Source: an uncultured Prevotellaceae bacterium (GTDB lineage: Bacteria > Bacteroidota > Bacteroidia > Bacteroidales > Bacteroidaceae). From it: a stretch of DNA of 47,672 bases. This document shows, piece after piece, positions 15,801-25,032 of this stretch. The translations under genes and the position numbers were made by a program. Positions within the stretch are counted from its first letter, which is position 1. Each line of letters begins with the position of its first letter. The stretch spans positions 30,450-78,121 of the forward strand of contig CADBAG010000015.1 in NCBI GenBank assembly GCA_902792635.1, read 5' to 3'. The notes beneath the pieces are model-generated. The model did not search any database. It was given only the letters and a program-made list of their open reading frames with translations, and was not told the DNA's origin.

Positions 15801-17111
15801 CTTTCCAAGCCGAAGCTCTATTTTGATCCGGGCTACGACATCATCGATGCCGATATCGTCTACAATGCAGAGACGAAGCAGTATATGATGATCTACAAGT
15901 GCGAGCAGGCCAAGGGCCTGAGCCGTGCTACGGCTACTACGCTTGTGCCGGCCAAAGGTCAGGAGAGCGGCACAACGGTATGGACCGTCACGCCCGGCTT
16001 CCATGTCACTGATGGCAATCAGAATATCGAGGCACCGACACAGTGGCGCCCCATCGGCTCCGGCAGATGGAACCTCTCGTATGTCAACTATTCATACTAT
16101 GCCTACAAGACACGGCATATGGATGCAGAGGGTCTCAACCCCGGCAATGCCATCAACTTCTCCGGCAGTGTAGCCGCCCAGCATGGCAGTATCCTCAAAC
16201 TGACGGAGACGGAGTATCAGTATCTCCTCAACTGGGACAGTGTCAAGACATTGCTCCCGAAGGTGAAGAAATACTATGAGACCTCCAAGGTGGCAAGCAT
16301 CGGTGAGGCCGTGACACTTGCAGAGAATGCTCTCTCCACGTCCACTACTGTAGCTGAGAATGTTGAGGCAATGGCTAAAGCGCTGAAAGCTCTCAACGAG
16401 TCGGTGGTCGCCTATAAGAACTATATCAAGGACAAAGTGGAGAGTGGGGGAGAGGCTGACCTCTCTTTCTTGATCCAGAATGCTGATTTCAGTCAGGGCG
16501 CAGAGGGCTGGACCAAGAGTGGCAACTTCACCCAGGCCAACGGCTATGTCGCTGAGTATTGGAACAATGCGTCTTTTGACTTCCACCAGACGGTCACGGA
16601 CCTGCCAGCAGGCAAGTACGAGCTGACCGTCCAGAGTTTCTATCGATATGGTGGTAAGGAAGTGGGCTATCCGGCTCACGTGTCAGGCACAGAGAAACTC
16701 TTGCCTGAGTTTTATGCTAACAATGCTTCCGTCTCTATCAAGAGTCTTTATGACGATGAGGCCACGAGCGTGGGACAGTATACCTATGATCCCTATACTT
16801 ATCCCAATGACGTGACGGCAGCCAACAAGGCATTCAACACCCTCGGTCTCTATAAAGACACGCTGAATGTGACGTTGGACGAAGCAGGAAGCATCACGCT
16901 CGGCATCCGTAAGACGGAGGCCATGAGCAACGACTGGTGCATCTGGGACAACTTCACGCTAAAGTATCTTGGCAAGGCCACAGCCATAAGAGCTGTCGTT
17001 ACGGACAATACAAAGGAGTCGCCGATTTACAATCTTTCCGGTGAGCGCGTTGCCAAGGCAACGGCTCAAGGCATCTATGTGATGGAAGGTAGAAAAGTAA
17101 TAAAGCGATAA
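12816..17111 (+). CDS. GH51-GH43 fusion alpha-L-arabinofuranosidase with binding modules
   Basis: An exported 1431-residue enzyme predicted to release L-arabinose from arabinan, arabinoxylan or arabinosylated glycoprotein. Signal peptide 1-21 (ending IHAQ). GH51 opening ITMDIDASSRGPLTSPYQYGLF-like core, with a CBM4/9-like insertion at about 70-200. Catalytic candidates are the acid/base E357 in GNENY and the nucleophile E447 in NGEYA; the active-site DEHYY lies at 417-421. A concanavalin-like insertion (about 570-720, GFLIMFNVKDDNNYYWW) precedes the GH51 C-terminal sandwich. A second catalytic region (about 835-1150) resembles a GH43 five-bladed propeller: MRDAY, WAPQVIYD, IDADIVY (Asp modulator) and EAPTQW (acid Glu). 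A helical linker, the repeated sandwich-like module (about 1215-1388) and a T9SS-type C-terminus (IYNLSGERV to VIKR) follow. First gene of the operon. GH51 is firm; the GH43 subfamily and its activity are less sure. Confidence 0.85.
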   Translation: MNNRFVLTVFFFLCTLFIHAQITMDIDASSRGPLTSPYQYGLFFEEINHAGEGGLYAELVKNRAFDEGTSAWSAVNGASISAVSKNLLNASRRQALSVNVSGASSSNLKGVSNTGFWGMSFRKDSTYTLNVWVKGSKSLSGHLTARLMNGTTVVGSSVLKGALSSTEWQKQTVTIKATADCAAGTLQIVSDQSGAFTLGFVSLFPYTWKGRANGLRPDLAQLLYNTKPTFLRFPGGCYVEGETSYDNAFQWKKTIGPVEQRPGHLNKNWGYWSTDGLGFDEYLQLCEDFGAAPLFVVNVGLGHGYYIPMEDVDTLIQSTLDAIEYANGDENTYWGAKRIANGHPAPYNLKFIEIGNENYNFNMASNSDQSYQYPERYYKFYKAIKAKYPEITTIGNVEAWGTDNPSWRNDYPVELVDEHYYRTSSWMLDNYTKYDNYNREVKVYNGEYAANSGSWGKYGNVNSALGEAVYMMGMEKNSDVVKMGSFAPIFTHEKDPRWAYDMIHFNAAKNFVTPSYYVQKLFGHNLGTQNLKWTETGNATTSNGGKVGVATWNTQAEYDDVSVTDTLGKTLASDDFSNGTSNWTLGNGTWAVSDGALAQTANGTDYRAVMNTSFNGDYIYKVRARKTGGNEGFLIMFNVKDDNNYYWWNLGGWNNTQHGVEHAVNGSKTTVATASGSIETGKWYDIEIRVSGSQVTCLLDGKQIHQFAVPAERKVYQSVQLDSTTNELIVKLVNPKAEAATVKVNAKNMTFGDGAGTVEATLHRLASANGTDENTMDDPDKVAPTDSKVSLPVADNAVSLDVPAYSLSIFRIPVSNVGEEQKVAYPTAYTEEDQDKTGYLYAHMNNNGEYTNYALSRHGQEWNDLLGGQEVFDTKAATTTGGMRDAYVCRLHDNSGFMLVGTDMTSRLGWTSNHIMDLMLTPDLVHWTKEVKIDLESKENLKALGGITADEMTAAWAPQVIYDPVTEKYVLYYSVGFASSYHRIYYQLLDKDLNILSKPKLYFDPGYDIIDADIVYNAETKQYMMIYKCEQAKGLSRATATTLVPAKGQESGTTVWTVTPGFHVTDGNQNIEAPTQWRPIGSGRWNLSYVNYSYYAYKTRHMDAEGLNPGNAINFSGSVAAQHGSILKLTETEYQYLLNWDSVKTLLPKVKKYYETSKVASIGEAVTLAENALSTSTTVAENVEAMAKALKALNESVVAYKNYIKDKVESGGEADLSFLIQNADFSQGAEGWTKSGNFTQANGYVAEYWNNASFDFHQTVTDLPAGKYELTVQSFYRYGGKEVGYPAHVSGTEKLLPEFYANNASVSIKSLYDDEATSVGQYTYDPYTYPNDVTAANKAFNTLGLYKDTLNVTLDEAGSITLGIRKTEAMSNDWCIWDNFTLKYLGKATAIRAVVTDNTKESPIYNLSGERVAKATAQGIYVMEGRKVIKR

Positions 17112-17155
17112 TGAGATAATCAACAACAGTAAACACAAATATTAAACTCAAATAT

Positions 17156-19876
17156 ATGAACAGCAGACCTAAGAACAGGTTTCCTTTCAGACCATGCCTC
17201 GCGGTTGCTATCCTTGCGGGGGCTCTCTCGCTCCAGTCGTGTAAGGATGACATTCTTACCGGACAGCCGTCATGGCTTGGGGAATCCATCTATGCAGAGT
17301 TGCAGAACCAAGGCAACTACACCACCTTGCTGCATCTTATCGACGATCTCGGCTTGAAGGAGCAGATGAGCCATACGGGTTCTCTGACGCTTTTCGCTGC
17401 CGACGATGCCACTTATGATGAATGGTTCAAGACGAACACGTGGGGTGTCCGTTCTTACAGCCAGCTTACCACTGCCCAGAAGAAGATGCTCCTCTACAGT
17501 CAGGAGATCAACAACGCTTATCTTGTTGAGTTGATGTCCAACTCCACCGCTAAGTCGGAAACGACCACTCCGGAGGCCGGTAAGACGATGCGCCGTGCCA
17601 ATGCGTCGAGTATCTTCGATACCACGACGGTGGCCCATTGGCAGTATATGCCAAACACGGAGGCGTGGAGCTACTATCGCAAGAACCACAAGAACATTAT
17701 CATCTATCGCGATGGTCGTATGCTGTCGGGTAGTGCCACGACCTCTAACCTCTCCCAGCCGATGATTCATTTCCTCCCGGCTTTCATGCAGAAGCAGGGC
17801 TTCACCGATGAGGATGTGTCGATCCTTACCAATGGTGTAGCAACCTCTATCAATGACGCTTTCGTATCCGGTCATAAGATCACGGAGCGTGATATCACCT
17901 GTAAGAATGGTTATATCCAGAAGATGGACGGTGTCATTGAGCCGTTGCCTAATATGGCGCAGATCATCCGCAACCATTCTGTCATGTCGGGCTGGAGTCG
18001 TCTGTTGGACCGCTTCTGCGCACCTTACTATGACCGTGCTAAGACGACGGAATATAACCGTCTGCATAATACCAATGTCGACTCTGTCTTCACCCTCCGT
18101 TACTTCGCTGACCGTCGTAACAGTGACGGACTGTCTACACAGAACCTGCCGCCGACAGCCGACTATCCCGATGGCAAGCCTGCTACGGCAACGCTGCCTT
18201 TCGACCCGGGATGGAACCAGTATCTGATGAACAGTCAGAGCGCCGACATGCACTCTGATGCTGCTGCTATGCTCGTACCGTCGAACAAGGCCCTCAATGA
18301 GTATTGGAACAAGGATGGCCGCGTGCTGCAGGATATGTATGGATCCTGGGATAAGGTGCCTGACAACGTTATCGCCCCGTTGCTGAGCGTCAACATGTTG
18401 CCTTCGTTCGTATCCTCTATCCCGTCTAAGTTCTCTACCGTCCTCAACGATGCTCAGACCGAGCTCGGCCTGACAAAGGCAGATGTCGACAGCGTGTTCT
18501 TGGGCTGCAACGGTGTCGTGTATATGACGAACAAGGTGTTCCCGCCGATGGAGTATTCGTCGGTGCTCTTCCCCGCACTCGTGCATGAGGACATCCTCAA
18601 CGTTATCTATTCGGGTATCAAGAATCTCGAGTTCCGTCCATACCTCAACTCTATGGACTCTTACTATAGCTTGATTCTTCCTACCAACAGTGCGATGAAG
18701 GAATATATCGATCCGTGTACGATGGGTGATAACCTTAAGACTATGTTAGATTTCTACTTTGATGCTTCTGGAAAATACGCTGTAGGTGCTACGCGTTATA
18801 GCTGCGATGTGGCAGATGATGGTGCAGTGACATCCGGTACGGTCCTCCAGAAGTCGGTCTCTGATAGCTATATCAAGAACCGTCTGAATGACCTTATCAA
18901 TAATCTGATTATCGTCGGCAATATTGAGGATGGTCATGAATACTATAAGACGAAGACGGGCTCCATCATCCGTGTCAACAACGCCGGCAAGAGCAATATG
19001 ACGATCTCCGGTGGATGGCAGATGGATCACGGCAATCCTTCCAAGGTGTCTCAGATCTATGACCAGAGCACCAGTGGTAATGGTAAGGCTTACGTCGTGG
19101 AGAGCAATATTCCGCAGAGCTCCGCCAACTCCGTCTACCAGGTACTGAAGAATCATGAGGAATATTCTGAGTTCCTCTCACTGCTCCAGGGCTCGCAGTA
19201 TCTGAGTTCCAACGACCAGATCCTCTTGAAGTCGATGGTGCTGAACAGCCATCCTTACTATGCTTCCAATTCGAATGAGAACTATAACGTCTCGCTCTTC
19301 GGTAACTACAACTACACGGTGTATGTGCCAACGAACAGTTCCATCAAGGCGTTGGAGACCAAGGGCGTCCTTCCTACCTGGGAAGACTATGACAAGGCTT
19401 ATGCCGACGCCGGTGATACAGAAGACACTATCTGTAAGATTATCAAGAACCGGATCCTTAACTTTGTGAAGTATCACATCCAGGATAATGCCGTTCTGAT
19501 CAATATGGCACCGGATAAGGACAGTGAGGGCAATGCGCTTACTACGAACGACTATGAGACGATGATGCTCAACCCCACGACGAATCGTTTCTATCCCCTC
19601 AATGTCAACTTCTCAAAGACCAGCATGACGATCAAGGACCATGTGGGCAACACGCGCCACGTCCTCACATCGAACAGCAAACTATATAATAATGTGTGTC
19701 GTGAATACTGGATTGATGGCAACGACTATAGGACCAAGACGCTCTATGCTTCGGCTGATGCCGTAGTGCATCTCATCGACGGACCTTTGTTCTATAGCAG
19801 TAGTCAGGAGACGTCCTGGAAGACTGCTGCCAAGAGGTACCTCAACAGAGCTAAAAGATTCTCACACCATAAATGA
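17156..19876 (+). CDS. Lipoprotein with about four fasciclin-like (FAS1) repeats
   Basis: A 906-residue lipoprotein with signal peptide ending LSLQSC at residue 29, then KDD, which is a usual surface-export context in Bacteroidota. I count about four FAS1-like segments, each with the adhesive-fold pattern of a helix followed by a TxFAPxxxA-type strand: SLTLFAADDATYDEW (about 75), AAMLVPSNKALNEYW (about 370), SLILPTNSAMKEYI (about 505) and YTVYVPTNSSIKAL (about 722). Fasciclin domains mediate adhesion or protein binding in other organisms; here the role is probably glycan or partner binding at the cell surface as part of the SusC/D system. It lies 44 bp after the GH51-GH43 gene and only 6 bp before susC1, so it is likely co-translated with the importer. 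No catalytic motif was seen. Confidence 0.75.
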   Translation: MNSRPKNRFPFRPCLAVAILAGALSLQSCKDDILTGQPSWLGESIYAELQNQGNYTTLLHLIDDLGLKEQMSHTGSLTLFAADDATYDEWFKTNTWGVRSYSQLTTAQKKMLLYSQEINNAYLVELMSNSTAKSETTTPEAGKTMRRANASSIFDTTTVAHWQYMPNTEAWSYYRKNHKNIIIYRDGRMLSGSATTSNLSQPMIHFLPAFMQKQGFTDEDVSILTNGVATSINDAFVSGHKITERDITCKNGYIQKMDGVIEPLPNMAQIIRNHSVMSGWSRLLDRFCAPYYDRAKTTEYNRLHNTNVDSVFTLRYFADRRNSDGLSTQNLPPTADYPDGKPATATLPFDPGWNQYLMNSQSADMHSDAAAMLVPSNKALNEYWNKDGRVLQDMYGSWDKVPDNVIAPLLSVNMLPSFVSSIPSKFSTVLNDAQTELGLTKADVDSVFLGCNGVVYMTNKVFPPMEYSSVLFPALVHEDILNVIYSGIKNLEFRPYLNSMDSYYSLILPTNSAMKEYIDPCTMGDNLKTMLDFYFDASGKYAVGATRYSCDVADDGAVTSGTVLQKSVSDSYIKNRLNDLINNLIIVGNIEDGHEYYKTKTGSIIRVNNAGKSNMTISGGWQMDHGNPSKVSQIYDQSTSGNGKAYVVESNIPQSSANSVYQVLKNHEEYSEFLSLLQGSQYLSSNDQILLKSMVLNSHPYYASNSNENYNVSLFGNYNYTVYVPTNSSIKALETKGVLPTWEDYDKAYADAGDTEDTICKIIKNRILNFVKYHIQDNAVLINMAPDKDSEGNALTTNDYETMMLNPTTNRFYPLNVNFSKTSMTIKDHVGNTRHVLTSNSKLYNNVCREYWIDGNDYRTKTLYASADAVVHLIDGPLFYSSSQETSWKTAAKRYLNRAKRFSHHK

Positions 19877-19882
19877 TAAACT

Positions 19883-22800
19883 ATGCATAATCAAAATAAA
19901 AAGCACAGGCTGTTAGTCCTTGTCCCGGCACTGATGTTGTGTGGTGCTCTGCATGCGCAGATCACCTCTGTACACGGTACGGTCTCTGATGACATGGGCA
20001 CGCTTATCGGTGCAACAGTCTGTGAGATTGACAATACCGGCCGTATTATCAACTCTACGGTAACAGATATGAACGGTAACTTCACCATGCCGGTGAAGAA
20101 CCCGAAAAACAAGATCCGCTTCACTTATGTAGGCTGCAAGCCACAGTTGTTGCCTATCGACCAGACGACCTATCAGATCACGCTGACCTCAGCCACACAG
20201 CTGAAGGAGGTCACTGTGACGGCACGCCGCCGCACCATCGGTAACAACCTGTCCGTCCCTGAGCGAGAGATCTCTTACGCTAAGCAGGGCGTGGACATGA
20301 AAAACCTCGAGGGTCTCGGCGTCACCTCTATCGATGAAGCCCTTCAGGGACAGATCGCCGGTCTGGATATCATCGGTAACTCCGGTGACTTAGGCTCTGG
20401 CTCAACGCTCCGTCTGCGTGGCTCGTCGTCGTTGTCTTCCCTGACCGACTCCAACCCACTGATCGTTGTCGATGGCAATGTCCGCTCCGTGGATATGTCC
20501 AACTTCGACCTTGCAGGAGCTAACGAGGAAAAGTTTGCCGAACTCTTGAACATCAACCCTGAGGATATTGCTGCCATCAACGTGCTGAAGGATGCTGCCG
20601 CAACAGCCGTCTACGGTTCGCAGGGTGGTAACGGTGTTATCGAGATCACCACGAAACGTGGTAAGACCGGTAAGCCCCGTGTGTCCTATTCGGTGAAGCT
20701 CACCACAACGCACCAGCCTGAGGGATACAAGCTCCTGAGCGGTGACGACTACACGATGATGCTTAAGGAGGCTTACTTCAACCCGACACAGAGTGATACG
20801 CGCTCGCAGGCTATCAAGGAGATCAACTATGATCCTACCTTCTCGGAGTATCAGCAGTATAACGACAATACCGACTGGGTCAAGGCAGTCAAGCAGACCG
20901 GTCTGCGCCAGAACCATTATGTCTCTGTATCCGGTGGTGGTGAGAAAGCTTCCTTCCGTATCGGTGGTGGTTTCGATAATGAGACAGGTACCATCATCAA
21001 GCAGAAGCTGAACCGTTTCTCCACACGTGTCGCCCTCGACTACTATGTCAGTGACCGTATCCGTGTGTCTACGAACTTTGCCCTCACTTATACAAAGAAC
21101 CATCTCTCCAGTGATAATCTCCTGAGTATCGCTATGAGGAAGATGCCTAACATGGCTATCTATGAAGAGGATCCTGTGACAGGCGAGCCGACAGACCGTT
21201 ACTATGAGATGCTGCAGTCGGCATCCTCGGTCTTCGACAAGAACCAGAAGGACCTCGTCAACCCCGTCGCTTCTGCCAACCTCGCCAAGAAGACACGTCG
21301 TACCTACGACCTCGCTCCGGAGCTCGTCATCGACTACCGCCTCTTGGGCATGGATGAGTCGAAGACGCAGTTGAACTGGCGCGGAAGTGTCTATATGAGT
21401 GTCTTCAACCAGTATGACGACTCATTCTATCCGTCAGAGCTGAGCACGCACGTATGGCAGGATGGTGTCAACAAGGCATCTTCGGCAAGCTCCAAGAGTG
21501 TGTCTTTCAACACCAAGCAGACGCTGACGTTCATCCCGCATTTCAACAACCAGGACCACTCCTTGCAGATGATGGGACGTTTTGAGCTGAACTCCGGCTC
21601 TTCCAGCGGTCAGTCTACAGGTGCCAAGGGTCTTCCCGGCTCAGGCATTGAGAGTCCGGATGCCGGTGGTCTGAACACAGGTCTGAGCTCTTATTACTCA
21701 CAGTGGCGCTCACTCTACTTCACTTATTCTACCCACTACGCATACAAGAGCCGTTACATGTTCGACTTCTCCATGCGTGCCGATGGTACGACGAAGTTCG
21801 GTCCCGGTCATCGTTGGGGCCTCTTCCCCGCTGTCTCTCTCCGTTGGAACATCGGTGATGAGCCGTTCATGAAATGGTTCCGCGACAAGGCAGGACTGAC
21901 GATGCTCTCTATCCGTCCCTCTTGGGGTAAGGTAGGTAAGCAGCCCAACCAGGACTATCTCTATGTGTCCAAATATTCTACGGGCAGCCGTTATCTCGAT
22001 ATGTCGTCCATGCACGTTGCTAACATCCGTCTGACAAACTTGCAGTGGGAGATCAACAACAGTTACAACCTCGGTTTCGATATAAGCTTCTTGAACAAGA
22101 TCAACCTCACGTTTGAGATGTATCGTTCGACGACTTCCAACATGCTGCTCTCCAACTACCGTATCCCTTCCAATACGGGTTTCATGACGATCCCTTATAA
22201 GAATGGCGGTAAGATGCGCAACACCGGTTGGGAGTTCCACATGACTACGAACAAACTCATCAAGGCCGGTAAGTTCTCGTTTGACACGAACATCAACTTC
22301 GGTAACAACAAGAACCGCATCCTTGAGATGGACGAATATGTGCTCAACTCGCTGAACTCTACCTTTGCTTATGCCAACGGTGAGTATCTGCGCCGTGTGC
22401 AGCTGAACGCTCCTTTCGGTGCTATCTATGGATTCCGCAGCAAGGGTGTGTACCAGTATAACTATGATACCTTCAAGAACCTCTCTACAGAAGAGCGTGA
22501 GAAGTTTATCGCAGCAGGCAAGACAGCGCCGGTAGCCTTCAACAAGGACGGCAAGCTTATCCTTGATGCCGATGGCAACCCGCTGCGTATGCGCTACAAC
22601 TATTCTAACGACGGTAACGGTAAGAACTATGCCTTCACCGGTGGTGATGCTATCTATGAGGATGTCAACCACGATGGTAACATCGATGCATTGGATATCG
22701 TTTACCTCGGCAGCTCTCTGCCAAAGCTCACCGGTGGTTTCGGTCTGACCTTCCAGTATGACGCATGGCGTCTGAACTCGCAGTTCACCTACCGTGTCGG

Positions 22801-23215
22801 TAACAAGATTATCAACATGGCCCGTCTGAACGCTGAGTCGATGCGTGGCAATGACAACCAGAGCCAGGCAGTGAACTACCGCTGGCGTAAGGAGGGTGAT
22901 GTCACCACAATCCCTCGTGCTATGTATGGTGACCAGTCCAACTACAACACATTGATCAGCGACCGTTTCGTGGAGTCAGGTTCTTATCTGCGCTGCTCTT
23001 ACATCCAGCTGTCTTACTCTTTGTCGAGAAAGCAGTTGAAGTGGATCGGCCTGAATCATATCAGTGTCTATCTGTCAGCCAACAACCCGTTCATCCTGAC
23101 GAAGTATACCGGTGTGGACCCGGATATCAGTCAGAGTGGTTATAATCCGGCTATAGACTATGCACAGACGCCGCGCTCACGTTCTTATACGTTGGGTGTC
23201 ACTGTAGATTTCTAA
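19883..23215 (+). CDS. SusC-like TonB-dependent outer-membrane transporter 1
   Basis: A 1110-residue outer-membrane importer that, with its SusD partner and TonB energy, takes up oligosaccharides. A signal peptide ends at about residue 25 (ALHAQ). A carboxypeptidase-regulatory-like domain follows (VHGTVSDDMGTLIGATV, about 28-95), then a TonB-box-like KEVTVTARR (about 108). The plug domain carries the STLRLRGSSSL, NPLIVVDGNV and YGSQGGNGVIEITTKRG signatures. A 22-strand barrel ends with the terminal YTLGVTVDF, whose final Phe suits BAM recognition. Its start is 6 bp after the fasciclin gene, and susD1 begins 30 bp after its stop. The final 18 bp of the gene region, including the stop codon, are duplicated in tandem (23200-23235). 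Confidence 0.95.
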   Translation: MHNQNKKHRLLVLVPALMLCGALHAQITSVHGTVSDDMGTLIGATVCEIDNTGRIINSTVTDMNGNFTMPVKNPKNKIRFTYVGCKPQLLPIDQTTYQITLTSATQLKEVTVTARRRTIGNNLSVPEREISYAKQGVDMKNLEGLGVTSIDEALQGQIAGLDIIGNSGDLGSGSTLRLRGSSSLSSLTDSNPLIVVDGNVRSVDMSNFDLAGANEEKFAELLNINPEDIAAINVLKDAAATAVYGSQGGNGVIEITTKRGKTGKPRVSYSVKLTTTHQPEGYKLLSGDDYTMMLKEAYFNPTQSDTRSQAIKEINYDPTFSEYQQYNDNTDWVKAVKQTGLRQNHYVSVSGGGEKASFRIGGGFDNETGTIIKQKLNRFSTRVALDYYVSDRIRVSTNFALTYTKNHLSSDNLLSIAMRKMPNMAIYEEDPVTGEPTDRYYEMLQSASSVFDKNQKDLVNPVASANLAKKTRRTYDLAPELVIDYRLLGMDESKTQLNWRGSVYMSVFNQYDDSFYPSELSTHVWQDGVNKASSASSKSVSFNTKQTLTFIPHFNNQDHSLQMMGRFELNSGSSSGQSTGAKGLPGSGIESPDAGGLNTGLSSYYSQWRSLYFTYSTHYAYKSRYMFDFSMRADGTTKFGPGHRWGLFPAVSLRWNIGDEPFMKWFRDKAGLTMLSIRPSWGKVGKQPNQDYLYVSKYSTGSRYLDMSSMHVANIRLTNLQWEINNSYNLGFDISFLNKINLTFEMYRSTTSNMLLSNYRIPSNTGFMTIPYKNGGKMRNTGWEFHMTTNKLIKAGKFSFDTNINFGNNKNRILEMDEYVLNSLNSTFAYANGEYLRRVQLNAPFGAIYGFRSKGVYQYNYDTFKNLSTEEREKFIAAGKTAPVAFNKDGKLILDADGNPLRMRYNYSNDGNGKNYAFTGGDAIYEDVNHDGNIDALDIVYLGSSLPKLTGGFGLTFQYDAWRLNSQFTYRVGNKIINMARLNAESMRGNDNQSQAVNYRWRKEGDVTTIPRAMYGDQSNYNTLISDRFVESGSYLRCSYIQLSYSLSRKQLKWIGLNHISVYLSANNPFILTKYTGVDPDISQSGYNPAIDYAQTPRSRSYTLGVTVDF

Positions 23216-23235
23216 ATCACCGTAGATTTCTAAAT
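23200..23235 (+). repeat. 18-bp tandem duplication across the susC1 stop codon
   Basis: CACTGTAGATTTCTAAAT (23200-23217) is followed at once by CACCGTAGATTTCTAAAT (23218-23235), one mismatch. The copy repeats the last codons, the TAA and two following bases, so the duplicate lies wholly in the susC1-susD1 gap and does not alter the protein. Confidence 0.9.
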
Positions 23236-23245
23236 ATACTTCGAT

Positions 23246-24985
23246 ATGAAAATCAAAAACATATTCAAATATCTTCTTGCTCTTCCTGTACTGCTGTCTA
23301 CAACAGCCTGCAGCGACTGGCTCGAGGTTAAACCTCAGAATGTCATCACCATTGACGAGTTCTGGAATGAGAAAGCGGATGTAGACGGAATGATAGCCGG
23401 TCTTTACACCACCTTCGAGTCGCAGAATGTCGTGGAGCGTATGATGGTATGGGGTGAGTTCCGCAGCGATAATATCTCTACGGGTGCAAACATCACGAAG
23501 AACCCGAGCTTGGAGAATGTCTTCAGAGAGAACATCAATGCCTCCAATGGCTATACCACCTGGGATCAGTTCTACTACATCATCAACCAGGCCAACACGA
23601 TCATTGACAAGGCTCCTGCCGTGGCAGAGAAAGACCCTGCGTTCAGTGAGAGTGAACTCAGGGCCGACATCGCAGAGTGCTCGGCACTGCGCGACCTCGC
23701 TTACTTCTATCTCATCCGTACCTTCCGTGACGTGCCTTACACCACGACTGCCTATTATGATGACGATCAGGTCATGGACCTCCCGGCAACGAAGTTCGAC
23801 GATGTCCTCGACAGTCTGATCACGGATTTAGAGAAAGTCAAGGACGATGCTGTCGTGACCTGGCCAGCCTCTTCTTCAACAAAAGCGTTATATCAGACAG
23901 CCCGCATCACACGTACGGCTATCTACGCCATGCTCTGTGACATGTATCTTTGGAAACAGGATTACCAGAACTGCATCAAGTATGCTGACCTCGTCATTAA
24001 CGATAAGATGCGCGAATACAAGGAGAAGTATGGCTCGACAGCTTCTGCTCCTGACCTCTCGCGTTTCAATGGTTATCCGCTGATCAGTGGCACAACGCCG
24101 GGAAGTTCGTATTTTGGCAGAGCCTATAGTACCATCTTCGGCAACTATGGCAAGGAAGAGACGGGCAACAGCTTAGAGAGCATCTTAGAGCTGAACTATA
24201 TGTCCGCCGACAACATGCCGTCCAACGGAGCCGTCAATGCACTCTACGGACCCTCGGAAAGCGGAACGGGGTATGGCGCTCCTTCGAGCTATGTCAAGGA
24301 GACTACTGATGACCGCTCTTCCACTAACTACATTTACTATTACAGGGACGCACGTTATTATGAGAATATCAATAATAGTGCTATCATTGCAAAATATCAG
24401 TACACCAATTCCACGATTGATATTTCTAACAGTTCGAAGCCTTTTGTCATTTATGGTGGCCGTTTCACCAAGGATAAGGTCAAGGGCAACTGGATCATCT
24501 ATCGTCTGACAGATGTCATGCTCATGAAGGCTGAGGCTTTGGCTGCTATGATGAGTGACGGCTCGACGATGACCGATCAGGACAAGACCTATCGCAACCA
24601 GGCTTTCTCGCTCGTCAACGCCGTCAACAAGCGTTCAGTGCTGCAGACGGATGCTAATCTGAAAGACACCCTCACCTTGAACACTTATGACACCAAGGAC
24701 AAGATGCAGACGCTGGTCATGGATGAGCGTCAGCGTGAACTGATGTTCGAAGGCAAGCGTTATTACGACCTCGTGCGCCGTGCCCGTCGTGACGGAAACA
24801 CGTCCGTCCTTTCTACGGATGTGTTGCACAAGTTCTCCTCCGGTGGATCAGCAGTCTCCAGTAAGTTCGCCAAGATGGATTATATCTATTGGCCTTACAA
24901 TGTGGATGAGCTGAAAGTCAACAAGCACCTCACGCAGAACCCCGCCTTCGGCAGTGGTGAGAACACCAGCATCGAGCGCAATTAG
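23246..24985 (+). CDS. SusD-like surface glycan-binding lipoprotein 1
   Basis: A 579-residue RagB/SusD-family lipoprotein that caps the SusC1 barrel and binds the incoming glycan. The lipobox is STTAC at residue 22, followed by SDWLEVKPQNVITIDEFW, a classic SusD start. TPR-like helices occur in the first half (AECSALRDLAYFYLIRTFRDVPY is typical), and the C-terminal VMDERQRELMFEGKRYYDLVR signature is clear. It ends in the usual LTQNPAF segment. It pairs with the transporter immediately upstream and is followed by a fasciclin lipoprotein 47 bp downstream. Aromatic residues that would bind sugar cannot be fixed from sequence alone. Confidence 0.95.
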   Translation: MKIKNIFKYLLALPVLLSTTACSDWLEVKPQNVITIDEFWNEKADVDGMIAGLYTTFESQNVVERMMVWGEFRSDNISTGANITKNPSLENVFRENINASNGYTTWDQFYYIINQANTIIDKAPAVAEKDPAFSESELRADIAECSALRDLAYFYLIRTFRDVPYTTTAYYDDDQVMDLPATKFDDVLDSLITDLEKVKDDAVVTWPASSSTKALYQTARITRTAIYAMLCDMYLWKQDYQNCIKYADLVINDKMREYKEKYGSTASAPDLSRFNGYPLISGTTPGSSYFGRAYSTIFGNYGKEETGNSLESILELNYMSADNMPSNGAVNALYGPSESGTGYGAPSSYVKETTDDRSSTNYIYYYRDARYYENINNSAIIAKYQYTNSTIDISNSSKPFVIYGGRFTKDKVKGNWIIYRLTDVMLMKAEALAAMMSDGSTMTDQDKTYRNQAFSLVNAVNKRSVLQTDANLKDTLTLNTYDTKDKMQTLVMDERQRELMFEGKRYYDLVRRARRDGNTSVLSTDVLHKFSSGGSAVSSKFAKMDYIYWPYNVDELKVNKHLTQNPAFGSGENTSIERN

Positions 24986-25032
24986 TCATTCTGCGAATAC
25001 AAATTATTCAGACATATAAGAACTATCATATT

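Noticed and set aside
14532-16004. Long open frame (490 codons) on the minus strand inside the GH51-GH43 gene, and similar long antisense frames within the other large genes (for example 17270-18586, 13407-14387, 21710-22672)
   Set aside because: They follow the codon periodicity of the sense genes, contain no recognisable domain, and lack promoters. Strong codon bias in the sense gene makes stop codons rare on the other strand.
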